From: Ruminococcaceae bacterium UBA3215
GTDB lineage: Bacteria; Bacillota; Clostridia; Oscillospirales; Ruminococcaceae
Assembly: GCA_002363155.1 (NCBI GenBank)
Contig: DEWH01000001.1
Location: 1 to 36,387 of the forward strand
DNA: 36,387 nucleotides
Direction: 5' to 3'
Shown here: positions 1 through 6,582 of the stretch, in pieces
Position numbering within the stretch: position 1 is the first letter of the stretch
Layout of the letters: each line of letters begins with the position of its first letter
Translations under genes and position numbers: made by a program
The notes under the pieces: generated by a model
What the model was told of the DNA's origin: nothing
Database searches by the model: none
The model's input: the letters and a program-made list of their open reading frames with translations, nothing else

Positions 1-753
1 TCGGTTAAGGTCACCGGCAAAGGTCGTAACTCCACGTTTTTCCATTTGATAAGCGGCAGCTCCCAAATGCACGGTAGGCATTTTATCCGTTATTCCTTGC
101 CGTTCAAAGGAGCGGAGATCGACGCGCTCCGGTTTGCCTGCACGTTCGAGAAATTCATTCGTGAGAGTTTCCCAACTGTGCCGCCAAAGCTCGGCGTTAG
201 TCTGCTCGTTCCAATCCACTGTGCTTTCCTTGTGGGATTTCCATTCGCCGGACGGCAGCCGTATTCGTTCTCCGTTCTCGTCGAGGTCATAGACTTTTCT
301 TGACTTCGGGAGCCAATGACCCTGTTTGTCCATTGCCCGCATTGTCAGCAGAATATGAGCATGAGGATTTCCGTCATCTTTGTCGTGCAACGCGAAGTCA
401 ACACACATTCCCCGTGACACAAACCGCTCCCGACAATAACGCTGTAACAATTCAATCTGCGCCTCGCGGTCAAGCTCTTTCGGCAAGGCGAGAACGATAC
501 GGCGGGCAAGCTGTGAGTTCCATTGCTTTTCAGGTTTCTCAGCAGAGTTCCACAAAGTTTCCCGATTCATAAATTCCGGTGGTGCGTGGCTCGGCAACAT
601 GATTTCGGTGTAGATGATACCGCGTTTCTCTTTGTAAGATTTACGCTTGTTATCATACTCACTTAACAAACTGTCACCGCTCTGATAAGCCGCCGCTGCG
701 ACTGCGGATTGTGTACGGCGGATTATCGAAATATCATAATGCGGACAGGGCAA
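1..753 (-). CDS. MobA/MobL-family conjugative relaxase (partial, C-terminus off the left edge)
   Basis: Relaxase that would nick the origin of transfer of the mobilizable element and lead the strand into a recipient. Reading the minus strand from 753 gives an open frame of 251 codons running off base 1. It begins MPCPHYDISIIRR, the usual MobA/MobL N-terminus, followed by the family block AVAAAAYQSGDSL. The metal-binding three-histidine motif is visible as HDKDDGNPHAHI, with His at about residues 123, 131 and 133. The start is TTG at 753-751, chosen because the family N-terminus begins there and AAAGGA lies about 10 nt upstream. Full-length relatives are several hundred residues longer, so only the nuclease part is visible. 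It is the downstream gene of the DUF3847 cluster. Family assignment is firm; activity is not testable here. Confidence 0.93.
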   Translation of the reverse strand, partial: MPCPHYDISIIRRTQSAVAAAAYQSGDSLLSEYDNKRKSYKEKRGIIYTEIMLPSHAPPEFMNRETLWNSAEKPEKQWNSQLARRIVLALPKELDREAQIELLQRYCRERFVSRGMCVDFALHDKDDGNPHAHILLTMRAMDKQGHWLPKSRKVYDLDENGERIRLPSGEWKSHKESTVDWNEQTNAELWRHSWETLTNEFLERAGKPERVDLRSFERQGITDKMPTVHLGAAAYQMEKRGVTTFAGDLNR

Positions 754-824
754 AATATATCAGTCCTTTCATCCCAAAATACCTCCGCTCATAAGCTGAC
801 GGTCTTTGAATTAAATCGGGGATA

Positions 825-929
825 GGCTGCGAAGCAGCCGCAAGGGGCTTGCCCCTTGTGAACGCGCCAGCGTTCGTAAGCCCCCGGCAGGGCGCAATTG
901 CACCGCCTTAGCGGTGTATAATTGCGCCC
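825..929. other. Cluster of four palindromes between relaxase and DUF3847 gene, candidate oriT
   Basis: Four perfect or near-perfect hairpins follow one another: GGCTGC-GAA-GCAGCC (825-839), AAGGGGC-TT-GCCCCTT (842-857), GAACGC-GCCA-GCGTTC (860-875), and a 40-nt structure at 890-929 with arms GGGCGCAATT and AATTGCGCCC. This is the only non-coding gap of the mobilization cluster and lies immediately upstream of the relaxase gene, where oriT is commonly found. No nick site can be assigned by eye, so oriT is an inference. Confidence 0.45.
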
Positions 930-951
930 TTGTCTCCCGACGGCGGGATTC

Positions 952-1293
952 TTAGCTTCCGGTTTCATCGTTTCCGGGATTGTTTTCGTCAAGATATTTC
1001 TTCAAAAGTTCCTGCACTCCCGAATAAGAAAATGCAAGTTTCAGAATATCATAGACCTGTTCATCGGTGAGCATATCCGGCTCGATCAGAAACTTACCGA
1101 GCATACCGCCCTGCGTACAAAGCCGGTGCGTCCGGATGCTCCTTTTCATCTTGTGGAGCTTCTCGACTTCAGCGTGATACTTGTTCTCAGCGACCTTCTT
1201 TTTCTGCTGAAGAGCAGCTATATCGGCACGGTTCTTTTCAATCAGACGATTTAATTCTTCGAGTGATATATTTTTCACTTCCAAGTTGCTCAT
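952..1293 (-). CDS. DUF3847-type mobilization-associated small protein
   Basis: A 113-residue protein with an N-terminal coiled coil (about residues 8-50, rich in Leu, Lys and Glu) followed by a short conserved block (THRLCTQGGMLGKFL) and an acidic C-terminus. This architecture is that of DUF3847 proteins, which in Firmicutes elements usually lie just before a MobA/MobL relaxase gene, as here. The role is unknown; an accessory relaxosome or DNA-binding function is an inference from position. Its start overlaps the stop of the preceding gene (1290-1583) by 4 nt, indicating translational coupling in one transcript. Confidence 0.72.
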   Translation of the reverse strand: MSNLEVKNISLEELNRLIEKNRADIAALQQKKKVAENKYHAEVEKLHKMKRSIRTHRLCTQGGMLGKFLIEPDMLTDEQVYDILKLAFSYSGVQELLKKYLDENNPGNDETGS

Positions 1294-1583
1294 ATCATTA
1301 TCCTCCTGTCAAAACTTATCATCGCCGTAATATCTCCCGGCGGTGTCCAACGTGCGAGAAAAATAATTGCTTCCTTGTAATCCTTCCGGAGTATTCCCGC
1401 AAAAGAGTTGGTGCGAAATTTCCTGAAAAGTGCATTACAAAGACTCTCTTCGACTATCGTTGAGAACATTCTGTAAGCCGGTGTGTCATCGCCTCCGCAG
1501 ATGTCCTCAACGGTAGCAATGACAAGCTCCTCGATAGCTTCTTCCTGCTGTTCTGTCACATAGATTTTTCTGATCATAATCAT
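1290..1583 (-). CDS. Small hypothetical protein of the mobilizable element
   Basis: A 97-residue protein beginning MIMIRKIYVTEQQEEAIEEL. No recognisable catalytic motif, signal peptide or membrane segment. It overlaps both neighbours by 4 nt (1580-1583 upstream, 1290-1293 downstream), the pattern of a translationally coupled operon, and that is the main reason to accept it as a real gene. An ATG two codons further in is an alternative start. Function unknown. Confidence 0.6.
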   Translation of the reverse strand: MIMIRKIYVTEQQEEAIEELVIATVEDICGGDDTPAYRMFSTIVEESLCNALFRKFRTNSFAGILRKDYKEAIIFLARWTPPGDITAMISFDRRIMI

Positions 1584-1882
1584 TCCTCGCTTTCAGATGT
1601 TGATTGATTTTTTGCCGAAAGTTTCTTGGCAATCTCCCGCGCCGCGTTCTTCCGCTCATCGCTGTACGGCGGTATCAGTCTGATCGATACCCGCGACTTG
1701 TCGATGATGCAAAAGATACATCCGTCCGGATCCTGCCGTGTTATCCGGCAGAGGTCTGGATACTTCGTGGCGAAGTCCGTGAGCCGGCGTTTCAGCTTGC
1801 TGTCATAAACCTGAATGTCATAGAAATCATCTCCTTCCGACGTGAGCAATATCGTTTCTTTCTCATACTTTGACAAACACAT
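1580..1882 (-). CDS. Small hypothetical protein, first gene of the relaxase operon
   Basis: A 100-residue protein starting MCLSKYEKETILLTSEGDDF. This N-terminus is one I associate with small proteins of Firmicutes mobile elements (recollection, not a search). The start at 1882 is chosen over an upstream ATG at 1915 because AAGGGGGG lies 8-14 nt before it. The internal CIFCIID has two closely spaced Cys residues, but there is no full zinc-finger pattern. The C-terminus is Ser/Glu rich. The gene follows a terminator for the recombinase gene, so it probably has its own promoter. Function unknown. Confidence 0.6.
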   Translation of the reverse strand: MCLSKYEKETILLTSEGDDFYDIQVYDSKLKRRLTDFATKYPDLCRITRQDPDGCIFCIIDKSRVSIRLIPPYSDERKNAAREIAKKLSAKNQSTSESEE

Positions 1883-1913
1883 AGAATTCCCCCCTTGTAA
1901 ACCGTGTGCATAC

Positions 1914-1949
1914 AAAAAAGACAGGCAAGTAATATACTTTCCTGTCTTT
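1914..1949 (-). terminator. Intrinsic terminator of the recombinase gene
   Basis: On the minus strand, AAAGACAGG and CCTGTCTTT form a 9-bp stem around a 14-nt loop, followed by a run of T residues. It lies about 80 nt after the recombinase stop codon. Confidence 0.75.
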
Positions 1950-2030
1950 CGATTATCAGCTCCGGAACGGACGGTGCAGACCGTCGTTTTTCGAAAAAAC
2001 CTTCCTATATTTGCCTGTTTTTTGTAAGGG

Positions 2031-3704
2031 TCAAGCTGCGTCCTTACTTTTGATTTTTATTATATCTGTGATCTGACCGATAAAGTTGAAATAAACGTCA
2101 ACCTGCTGCTTTCTGACCCCGCTGCGGCTTCTCGGTCCGTTCTCTTTTATCGTTTCGTGTACGATGATTTTTTCGATAAATTCGTTTGCAAGTGCCGCAG
2201 TTAATTCCGCAGGCTCGGAATATTTACGGACAATGCGAATAAATCTGTTGGCTTTATCCTTGGTATCACCGACATCTGCCAGTGATTTTTCGTATTCCTT
2301 GACCTGAGATTGAAGCTGTTTCTGTTCGCTGTCATACTCGGCAAACATTCTGCTGAAATGGTCGTCCGGTATCCTGCCCAACGCATTAGCCTCGTACAGC
2401 TTTTTTATCAGCACATTCAGCTCCTCAATGCGTTTATTAGCTTTCGCAAGCGCTGATCTGACTGTCCGTTCTTCATTGCTCTGCTGTAAATCAACAAGTC
2501 CGGAGACGCTTTTTATAAACTCCGCTTCATTCTCGGCGGCGTATTTGGAAACAGCCTGTATCTGTTCAAGAACAATATTCTCTATATCGCACATCTTGAT
2601 GTAGTGCATTGTGCAGGGCGTATATGCGTTCCGATATGACGAGCATACAAAGCAATAGTCTGACGGCCGCGGCTCTTTACCCTTAATTCTGTTGATGTGC
2701 TTGTTGAGAGGTCTGCCGCAGTCGGCACAAAACATCAAACCCGAAAGTGCGTGAGGAGCTTCACCTGTAATTGTCGAACGCTTGACCACGCGCTTGGTTT
2801 TCTGTGCAAGTGCCCATTTCTCCCGGTCAATGATCGCGGGGTGAGTGTTCTCAAATATCATTAGTTCATCTTTGGCAACCTGTTTGCGTTTCTTGGTCTT
2901 GAAATTAACGCTGACCGATTTTCCCAAAACAGTATCGCCCATATACTCACGCTTTTCAAGAATATGCCCGATAGTTGTGCTTGTCCAATGATACTTGTCG
3001 TGGTATGACTTGGAATGACAGTTTTCGGGGCAATGCTCCGCTGCGTAGGCTGACGGAATCAATATCTTTTCCTCAGTGAGCGTCCGTGCGATAGCAGCTA
3101 CTCCTTTCCCGGCAATTATCATATCAAATATACGTCTGACTACCTGTGCAGTCTCCTCGTCAATGATAAGTTTCTGCTTATCGTCAGGGTCACGGAGATA
3201 GCCGTATGGAACGCTCGGAGATACTCGCTTTCCGTCCTGCATACGCGACTTGAACACCGCCTGTATCTTGCGGGAGGTATCACGGGCATACCACTCGTTC
3301 ATCAGATTGATCATCGGTGTAAAATCGCTGTTTCCCTGTATGCTGCTGTCAACACTGTTGCCAATCGCAATGAAGCGGATGTTATGCTCAGGAAAGAAAA
3401 TATCCGTGTATAGTCCGACAGTGAGATAATCACGTCCGAAGCGGCTCAGGTCTTTGACAATGACCGCCGATACGTTTCCTTTCTCACACTCGGAGATCAT
3501 TTCCTTGAAGCCGTCACGCTCGAAGGTCGTTCCGGAGATTCCGTCATCGGAGAAATGCCGGAACGGTGTGAACCCGTTGGCTTTCGCGTAGCTTTCAAGC
3601 ATTTCCTTCTGATTTGTGATACTGTTGCTCTCGCCCTGAAGCTCGTCATCTCTCGATAGTCTTTCGTATAGGGCAACATAGCTAACCCCTTTATTTATCG
3701 GCAT
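2031..3704 (-). CDS. Large serine recombinase (TnpX/TndX-like) of the mobilizable element
   Basis: Site-specific recombinase expected to excise and integrate the element. The N-terminal resolvase domain (about 8-155) has the catalytic pattern YERLSRDD with nucleophile Ser17, and further DDGISG and DLSRFGRDYL blocks. A Recombinase domain follows (about 165-310). A zinc ribbon comes next (FCADCGRPL near 326, then Cys 351, 354 and 364), then a long coiled coil (about 405-475) and a basic C-terminal DUF4368-like tail. At 557 residues it is full length for the large serine family. RBS AAAGGAG lies 8 nt before the ATG. The gene is at the right end of its element, about 55 bp from the junction with the interrupted coupling-protein gene, as expected for an element that brings its own recombinase. 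Confidence 0.95.
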   Translation of the reverse strand: MPINKGVSYVALYERLSRDDELQGESNSITNQKEMLESYAKANGFTPFRHFSDDGISGTTFERDGFKEMISECEKGNVSAVIVKDLSRFGRDYLTVGLYTDIFFPEHNIRFIAIGNSVDSSIQGNSDFTPMINLMNEWYARDTSRKIQAVFKSRMQDGKRVSPSVPYGYLRDPDDKQKLIIDEETAQVVRRIFDMIIAGKGVAAIARTLTEEKILIPSAYAAEHCPENCHSKSYHDKYHWTSTTIGHILEKREYMGDTVLGKSVSVNFKTKKRKQVAKDELMIFENTHPAIIDREKWALAQKTKRVVKRSTITGEAPHALSGLMFCADCGRPLNKHINRIKGKEPRPSDYCFVCSSYRNAYTPCTMHYIKMCDIENIVLEQIQAVSKYAAENEAEFIKSVSGLVDLQQSNEERTVRSALAKANKRIEELNVLIKKLYEANALGRIPDDHFSRMFAEYDSEQKQLQSQVKEYEKSLADVGDTKDKANRFIRIVRKYSEPAELTAALANEFIEKIIVHETIKENGPRSRSGVRKQQVDVYFNFIGQITDIIKIKSKDAA

Positions 3705-4284
3705 TTGAAGCCACTCCTTTCTGACAGGAAATCTTCTGTCCTATACATACTAACATTTTTGGGTCTGTAACAACATAGGAACTGTGCATTTGAAGCAGAT
3801 TAGGCTTTACGAAAAACCTTGTCTTACCGGAACCGGAGCCGCCGACCACAAGAATGTTCTTGTTCCTCGCGTATTTCGGACCCGCCGCAGGATGCCCCTC
3901 CATTGTCAGACGTTCTGTTTCGGTCAGGATCACGTTATCCTCGAACTTTTCAGCCATATACGGCTTTATGTCATTTGCATTGCCCCACCGGGCGGAGCCG
4001 TATTCACAACCCTTGCGGTATTTCTTCGCGTTCTTTGCCTTGACGTAAATATATAGCTTTATCAGAGCCGCACCCGCGACTCCGACAAGCAGATCTACCG
4101 GCATAAGGCTCGGCAGCGGATTGTGGAATACCTGTGCGATATTCTTCAATCCGTTGGTTATGATCTCTCCGGCATCACTGCCGGTTGCCGTAGTGAATGC
4201 CTGCGCCAGTTTGTTGGCAAAGTAACCGATCATCACAAAGGGAAGAACCTTGACGACTTTCTGCTTATCGAATTTGAAAGCCAT
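3691..4284 (-). pseudogene. VirD4/PcfC-type coupling protein, N-terminal fragment cut by insertion
   Basis: Type IV coupling protein (VirD4/TraG family ATPase), which links relaxosome to mating channel. The frame has two membrane segments (about 11-30 and 61-82), the conserved block YGSARWGNANDI, and a Walker A motif GGSGSGKT at about 148-155. At VTDPK (172-176), where family members continue, it switches to unrelated residues and stops 21 codons later. The full family length is about 550-600 residues, so two thirds are missing. The break coincides with the recombinase end of the mobilizable element, so it was interrupted by integration. The last codons overlap the recombinase start. Its ATG overlaps the stop of the PcfB-like gene (TAATG). 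Confidence 0.88.
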
Positions 4285-4760
4285 TACAGCGATTCCTCCC
4301 TCTGCTTATTCTTCTCACGGGTACGCTCCTTGTTCTTTGCGGCAAGCTCCTTGACGAGCTCATGCAGCTTTTCGCGGATAGACGGCTTTTTCTTCTTGTC
4401 CATCTCTTTTCCGAGGAACTCCTTGAAAGCCGCTGTCATCGTATCCGTGTCCTTTGCCTTGAAGAAAACGAAATACCTCGGCGGTTCTTCCGACTTATCC
4501 TTACGGAGCGAATAGTCGATACCGTATTTTCTCGCCACCCGGGAAAAAGACTTGATGTTTTCGTCGGTTATCTCGATGTTGGTCAGCTTTTCGCCGCTTT
4601 TGGCAAGCCTTTTCACGGACTGCTTTCCCTTATAAACCTTTGGAGACTTGTTCTTCTGTGCCGCAAGGAAACGGTGTATCGCACTTTTCAGCACATTTGC
4701 GGTCATTTTAGAAGCCCGCACCGAAAGCGAGATCATTTTCTCGGCGTTACGTTCCTGCAT
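4284..4760 (-). CDS. PcfB-like conjugation protein (DUF3801)
   Basis: A 158-residue, strongly basic protein matching the DUF3801/PcfB pattern: a helical N-terminus (VRASKMTANVLKSAIHRFLA), a central block with KSGEKLTNIEI, RVARKYGIDYSLRKDK and RYFVFFKAKDTD, and a Lys/Glu-rich tail. PcfB proteins accompany the VirD4-like PcfC in Gram-positive conjugative elements. Here the gene immediately precedes and overlaps the coupling-protein gene. It is cytosolic by sequence, with no membrane segment. It looks intact, but its partner is broken, so it is probably non-functional unless the mobilizable element excises. Confidence 0.85.
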   Translation of the reverse strand: MQERNAEKMISLSVRASKMTANVLKSAIHRFLAAQKNKSPKVYKGKQSVKRLAKSGEKLTNIEITDENIKSFSRVARKYGIDYSLRKDKSEEPPRYFVFFKAKDTDTMTAAFKEFLGKEMDKKKKPSIREKLHELVKELAAKNKERTREKNKQREESL

Positions 4761-4838
4761 TTATCCTCCCTTCCGCTTTCCTGCTAAAGAAAATCAATAC
4801 GTTTTCTGATGAAAGCCCCTCCTTTCGTGATGAAGTGT

Positions 4839-5684
4839 TTAATTGCCGCCGTTCATATCGTGATTGACCTCGGCAGCATAAAAGTTGCTGATAGTTGCCG
4901 GAGCATTGTAGAGCACAGTGGTCAGATATGCCTTGATATTCCTGATCTTTGTGGCATTACGTTTAAGGCTCCAAAAGATGTACTCGATATGCTCGCTGTT
5001 GATTTTCAGGAATCGGCTTCTTACCGCTTCCACAGGCATATCCTGCTTACCAACAGTGACTTTATCCCTTGAAGAGCAGATAACCTCGGTCATAAGCTCA
5101 ACTATCTCGTCAAGCTGTTCCTTGTCATACTGCCCGCTGATAATGTCATATTCGATATTTTCCTTTACAGTCTCCCGCGCTTCATCTATCCTATCAATCC
5201 AATCGCTTTTTCTTTCGCTGCTTTCTGCCGGATTGATTGATTGAGTATTTGATTCTTCTTTATTTAATTTTTTAGTAGTTAATTGGTAAGTATTTAATTG
5301 GGACTGCTTTTCCGCACACGGTTTCTCCGTTTGCGGTTTTACCGTGTGCTGTTTTTCAGTACGCGGTTTTTCAGCAGACGGTGAGCCGGTTTTCGGCTTC
5401 TCGTAAATGTTATAGACACAGCCGCCGAGCTTTCCGTCAGCACCGCGCTCCTGATAGCGCTCTATGTACCCGCATTCTTCAAGCTCCCTGACCATAGCTG
5501 CAATAGAACTCTGACACTCGCGGCATATAGCTGTCAGACCTCGCAGCGAGTAATCCCACTCCGGCGGCAGAGACAGCATAACGGACATAAGACCTTTGGC
5601 TTTCATCGAGAGTCTGTTGTCACGAAGATGATAGTTGCTCATTATCGTGTAACCCTGTACACGTTCTACGTTAAATCTCGCCAT
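4839..5684 (-). CDS. Replication-initiator-like helix-turn-helix protein (RepA_N/DUF6017 type) of the conjugative element
   Basis: A 281-residue protein. The N-terminal part (about 1-95: MARFNVERVQGYTIMSNYHL, then MKAKGLMSVMLSLP) is the winged-helix replication-initiator-A-like domain found at the start of many Clostridia conjugative elements. A Lys/Thr/Glu-rich linker with repeated EKP/EKQ steps (about 97-150) follows. The C-terminus (about 165-275, ending IRNIKAYLTTVLYNAPATI) is the DUF6017-type domain. The start at 5684 is chosen because GGAGG lies 7 nt upstream; an in-frame ATG at 5699 is part of that RBS. It probably supports element replication or regulation; this is from family context only. 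Confidence 0.82.
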   Translation of the reverse strand: MARFNVERVQGYTIMSNYHLRDNRLSMKAKGLMSVMLSLPPEWDYSLRGLTAICRECQSSIAAMVRELEECGYIERYQERGADGKLGGCVYNIYEKPKTGSPSAEKPRTEKQHTVKPQTEKPCAEKQSQLNTYQLTTKKLNKEESNTQSINPAESSERKSDWIDRIDEARETVKENIEYDIISGQYDKEQLDEIVELMTEVICSSRDKVTVGKQDMPVEAVRSRFLKINSEHIEYIFWSLKRNATKIRNIKAYLTTVLYNAPATISNFYAAEVNHDMNGGN

Positions 5685-5753
5685 TGTAAATACCTCCAAA
5701 AATTATGTCAATAATTTGTTGATTTCGTATATGAAATATTTTTCGGAAACCGC

Positions 5754-5782
5754 TTGACAAATCTCTTGATTTGTGCTGTCAC
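5754..5782 (+). promoter_or_regulatory. Palindromic operator next to a TTGACA box (first copy)
   Basis: TTGACA at 5754-5759 overlaps a perfect 18-bp inverted repeat ACAAATC-TCTT-GATTTGT (5757-5774). The expected -10 position (5777-5782, TGTCAC) is weak, so this may be an operator more than a strong promoter. A related second copy lies at 5975-6003. An element-encoded repressor is the natural candidate ligand. Confidence 0.45.
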
Positions 5783-5805
5783 TGTAAACCTGTGTTTCAG
5801 AAAAG

Positions 5806-5845
5806 AAAAAAGCTCCCACACCGGGGCGAACCCCGATGCAGGAGC
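5806..5845 (-). terminator. Strong hairpin with T-run, minus strand (leader of the replication-initiator gene)
   Basis: On the minus strand, GCTCC...CGGGG and CCCCG...GGAGC close over a TTCG tetraloop and are followed by six T residues. It lies about 120 nt upstream of the initiator-like gene, so it would terminate or attenuate transcripts entering that gene. Confidence 0.65.
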
Positions 5846-5864
5846 GAAGAAAGAAAGGAGAACT

Positions 5865-5909
5865 ATGAAACACAAAGAGGATTGTGTGTTTTGTCAAAAA
5901 TATAGTTAA
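5865..5909 (+). CDS. Possible 14-residue peptide MKHKEDCVFCQKYS
   Basis: A very short plus-strand frame with AAAGGAG 4 nt before its ATG. It is opposite in direction to the surrounding element genes and lies downstream of the palindromic TTGACA box. It contains a CxxC pair. It could be a leader peptide, a small regulator, or chance; the good RBS is the only positive sign. Confidence 0.25.
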   Translation: MKHKEDCVFCQKYS

Positions 5910-5974
5910 AGATTTGTTACATTTGATGATTGACAAGTGATTTTCAGATTTTTCATAAATTTTTCCGAAAACCC

Positions 5975-6003
5975 TTGACATATGATCTGATTTGTGATAT
6001 GGG
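5975..6003 (+). promoter_or_regulatory. Second TTGACA/operator copy with extended -10
   Basis: TTGACA at 5975-5980, a 17-bp spacer, then TGA-TATGGG (TATGGG at 5998-6003). The spacer holds an imperfect version (ACATAT...ATTTGT, 5978-5995) of the palindrome at 5757-5774. The preceding TTTTTCCGAAAACCC also matches the sequence before the first copy, so the regulatory unit is duplicated. Confidence 0.4.
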
Positions 6004-6006
6004 AAC

Positions 6007-6052
6007 AAAAAAAGCCTCCTGCAATAGAAGCTGTTACGCTTCTATGCAGGAG
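6007..6052 (-). terminator. Long-stem terminator near the end of the conjugative element
   Basis: On the minus strand, CTCCTGCATAGAAGC pairs with GCTTCTATTGCAGGAG over a 6-nt loop and is followed by GCTTTTTTT. It would shield the element from transcription entering from the host side. Confidence 0.7.
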
Positions 6053-6133
6053 AAAACAGTTCTTTTTGTGACTATTATTTTAATATGTGGTAATAGATAG
6101 TCGTTTCGACAATTCATTAAACGTTGCAATTTC

Positions 6134-6298
6134 GTAGTGGCACCAGAGCAGAAAGCAAGAGCCACCTATGACAATATCCTGCGAATCTCCGACGATCCGG
6201 ACGTAACGAACATAATCCGTTACCTCCGCGAACGTGAGGTAGTGCATTTCCAGCGTTTTGGCGAGCTTCTCGACAAACTCCAGAGCAAGATAAAGTAA
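6134..6298 (+). pseudogene. cotJC: cotJC-like spore-coat protein, C-terminal remnant
   Basis: The plus-strand frame from 6134 reads VVAPEQKARATYDNILRISD, then DDPDVTNIIRYLREREVVHF and on to a TAA at 6296-6298. This is the C-terminal 50 or so residues of CotJC/manganese-catalase-like coat proteins, with the metal-site-type REREVVHFQRF helix. There is no start codon or RBS in frame, and a TAG lies in frame at 6098-6100. The similarity begins at the end of the minus-strand conjugative element, so the simplest reading is that the element integrated into cotJC and the 5' part lies beyond the left edge. Full-length relatives are about 190 residues. Confidence 0.8.
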
Positions 6299-6338
6299 GA
6301 AGGAGCGCTGTCGCTCGAGACAGTCGCGCAAAGCGCTT

Positions 6339-6488
6339 GAGACTTTGGGGAAACCTTTCTGAAGAAAGGTTATCCCCCAAACCCCCTTCCTATGGCAGGA
6401 CGCCATAATTGTTTTCCCAGAGTGCTGCACGATGCAGCACCCTAAGAAAACGAAAAAGACTTTTGATTGCTCCGCAGTTAAGGGAGAA
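6339..6488 (+). repeat. Dispersed intergenic repeat B, copy 1 (with a 66-bp insertion)
   Basis: 6339-6391 (core GGGGAAACCTTTCTGAAG, hairpin GAAACCTTTC/GAAAGGTT, then CCCCCAAACCCCCTTCC) and 6459-6488 (ACTTTTGATTGCTCCGCAGT) match the single contiguous copy at 11834-11919. About 66 bp, including a perfect hairpin at 6422-6440, separate the two halves here. It lies just after the cotJC stop codon. Confidence 0.8.
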
Positions 6489-6505
6489 TGACATCAGAAC
6501 AGAAT

Positions 6506-6546
6506 AAAAAAGACTGCTGAACAAACGAATTTCAGCAGTCTTTTTT
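6506..6546. terminator. Bidirectional terminator between cotJC remnant and permease gene
   Basis: AAAAAAGACTGCTGA pairs with TCAGCAGTCTTTTTT over an 11-nt loop, with an A-run before and a T-run after. It can therefore serve both the plus-strand cotJC remnant and the minus-strand permease. Confidence 0.85.
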
Positions 6547-6582
6547 CTTTATGAATTAAGAAAAGAATGCAGCCGATTCATT

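Larger units (their letters stand above)
1..3760. mobile_element. Integrative mobilizable element, right-hand part (serine-recombinase type), inserted in a coupling-protein gene
   Basis: A block carrying a large serine recombinase at its right end, small accessory genes, and a MobA/MobL relaxase, all on the minus strand. The right boundary is placed at about 3755-3765, because the coupling-protein reading frame to its right matches its family up to VTDPK and then diverges. The left end is outside the window. Organisation (recombinase at one end, relaxase inside) resembles Tn4451-type mobilizable transposons, whose recombinases use GA dinucleotide targets. A GA is present in the GAC codon at 3763-3765. 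The exact end cannot be fixed without the other junction or an empty site. Confidence 0.75.

Noticed and set aside
46..572. Plus-strand frames of 85 and 90 codons at the left edge
   Set aside because: Antisense shadows of the MobA/MobL relaxase, which runs off the left edge on the minus strand.
5703..6008. Minus-strand frame of 101 codons between the initiator gene and the element end
   Set aside because: It reads through a terminator hairpin and two operator-like palindromes; low-complexity product and no RBS.
6080..6430. Minus-strand frames of 116 and 87 codons over the cotJC remnant
   Set aside because: They are antisense to a recognisable CotJC C-terminus and continue into repeat B.
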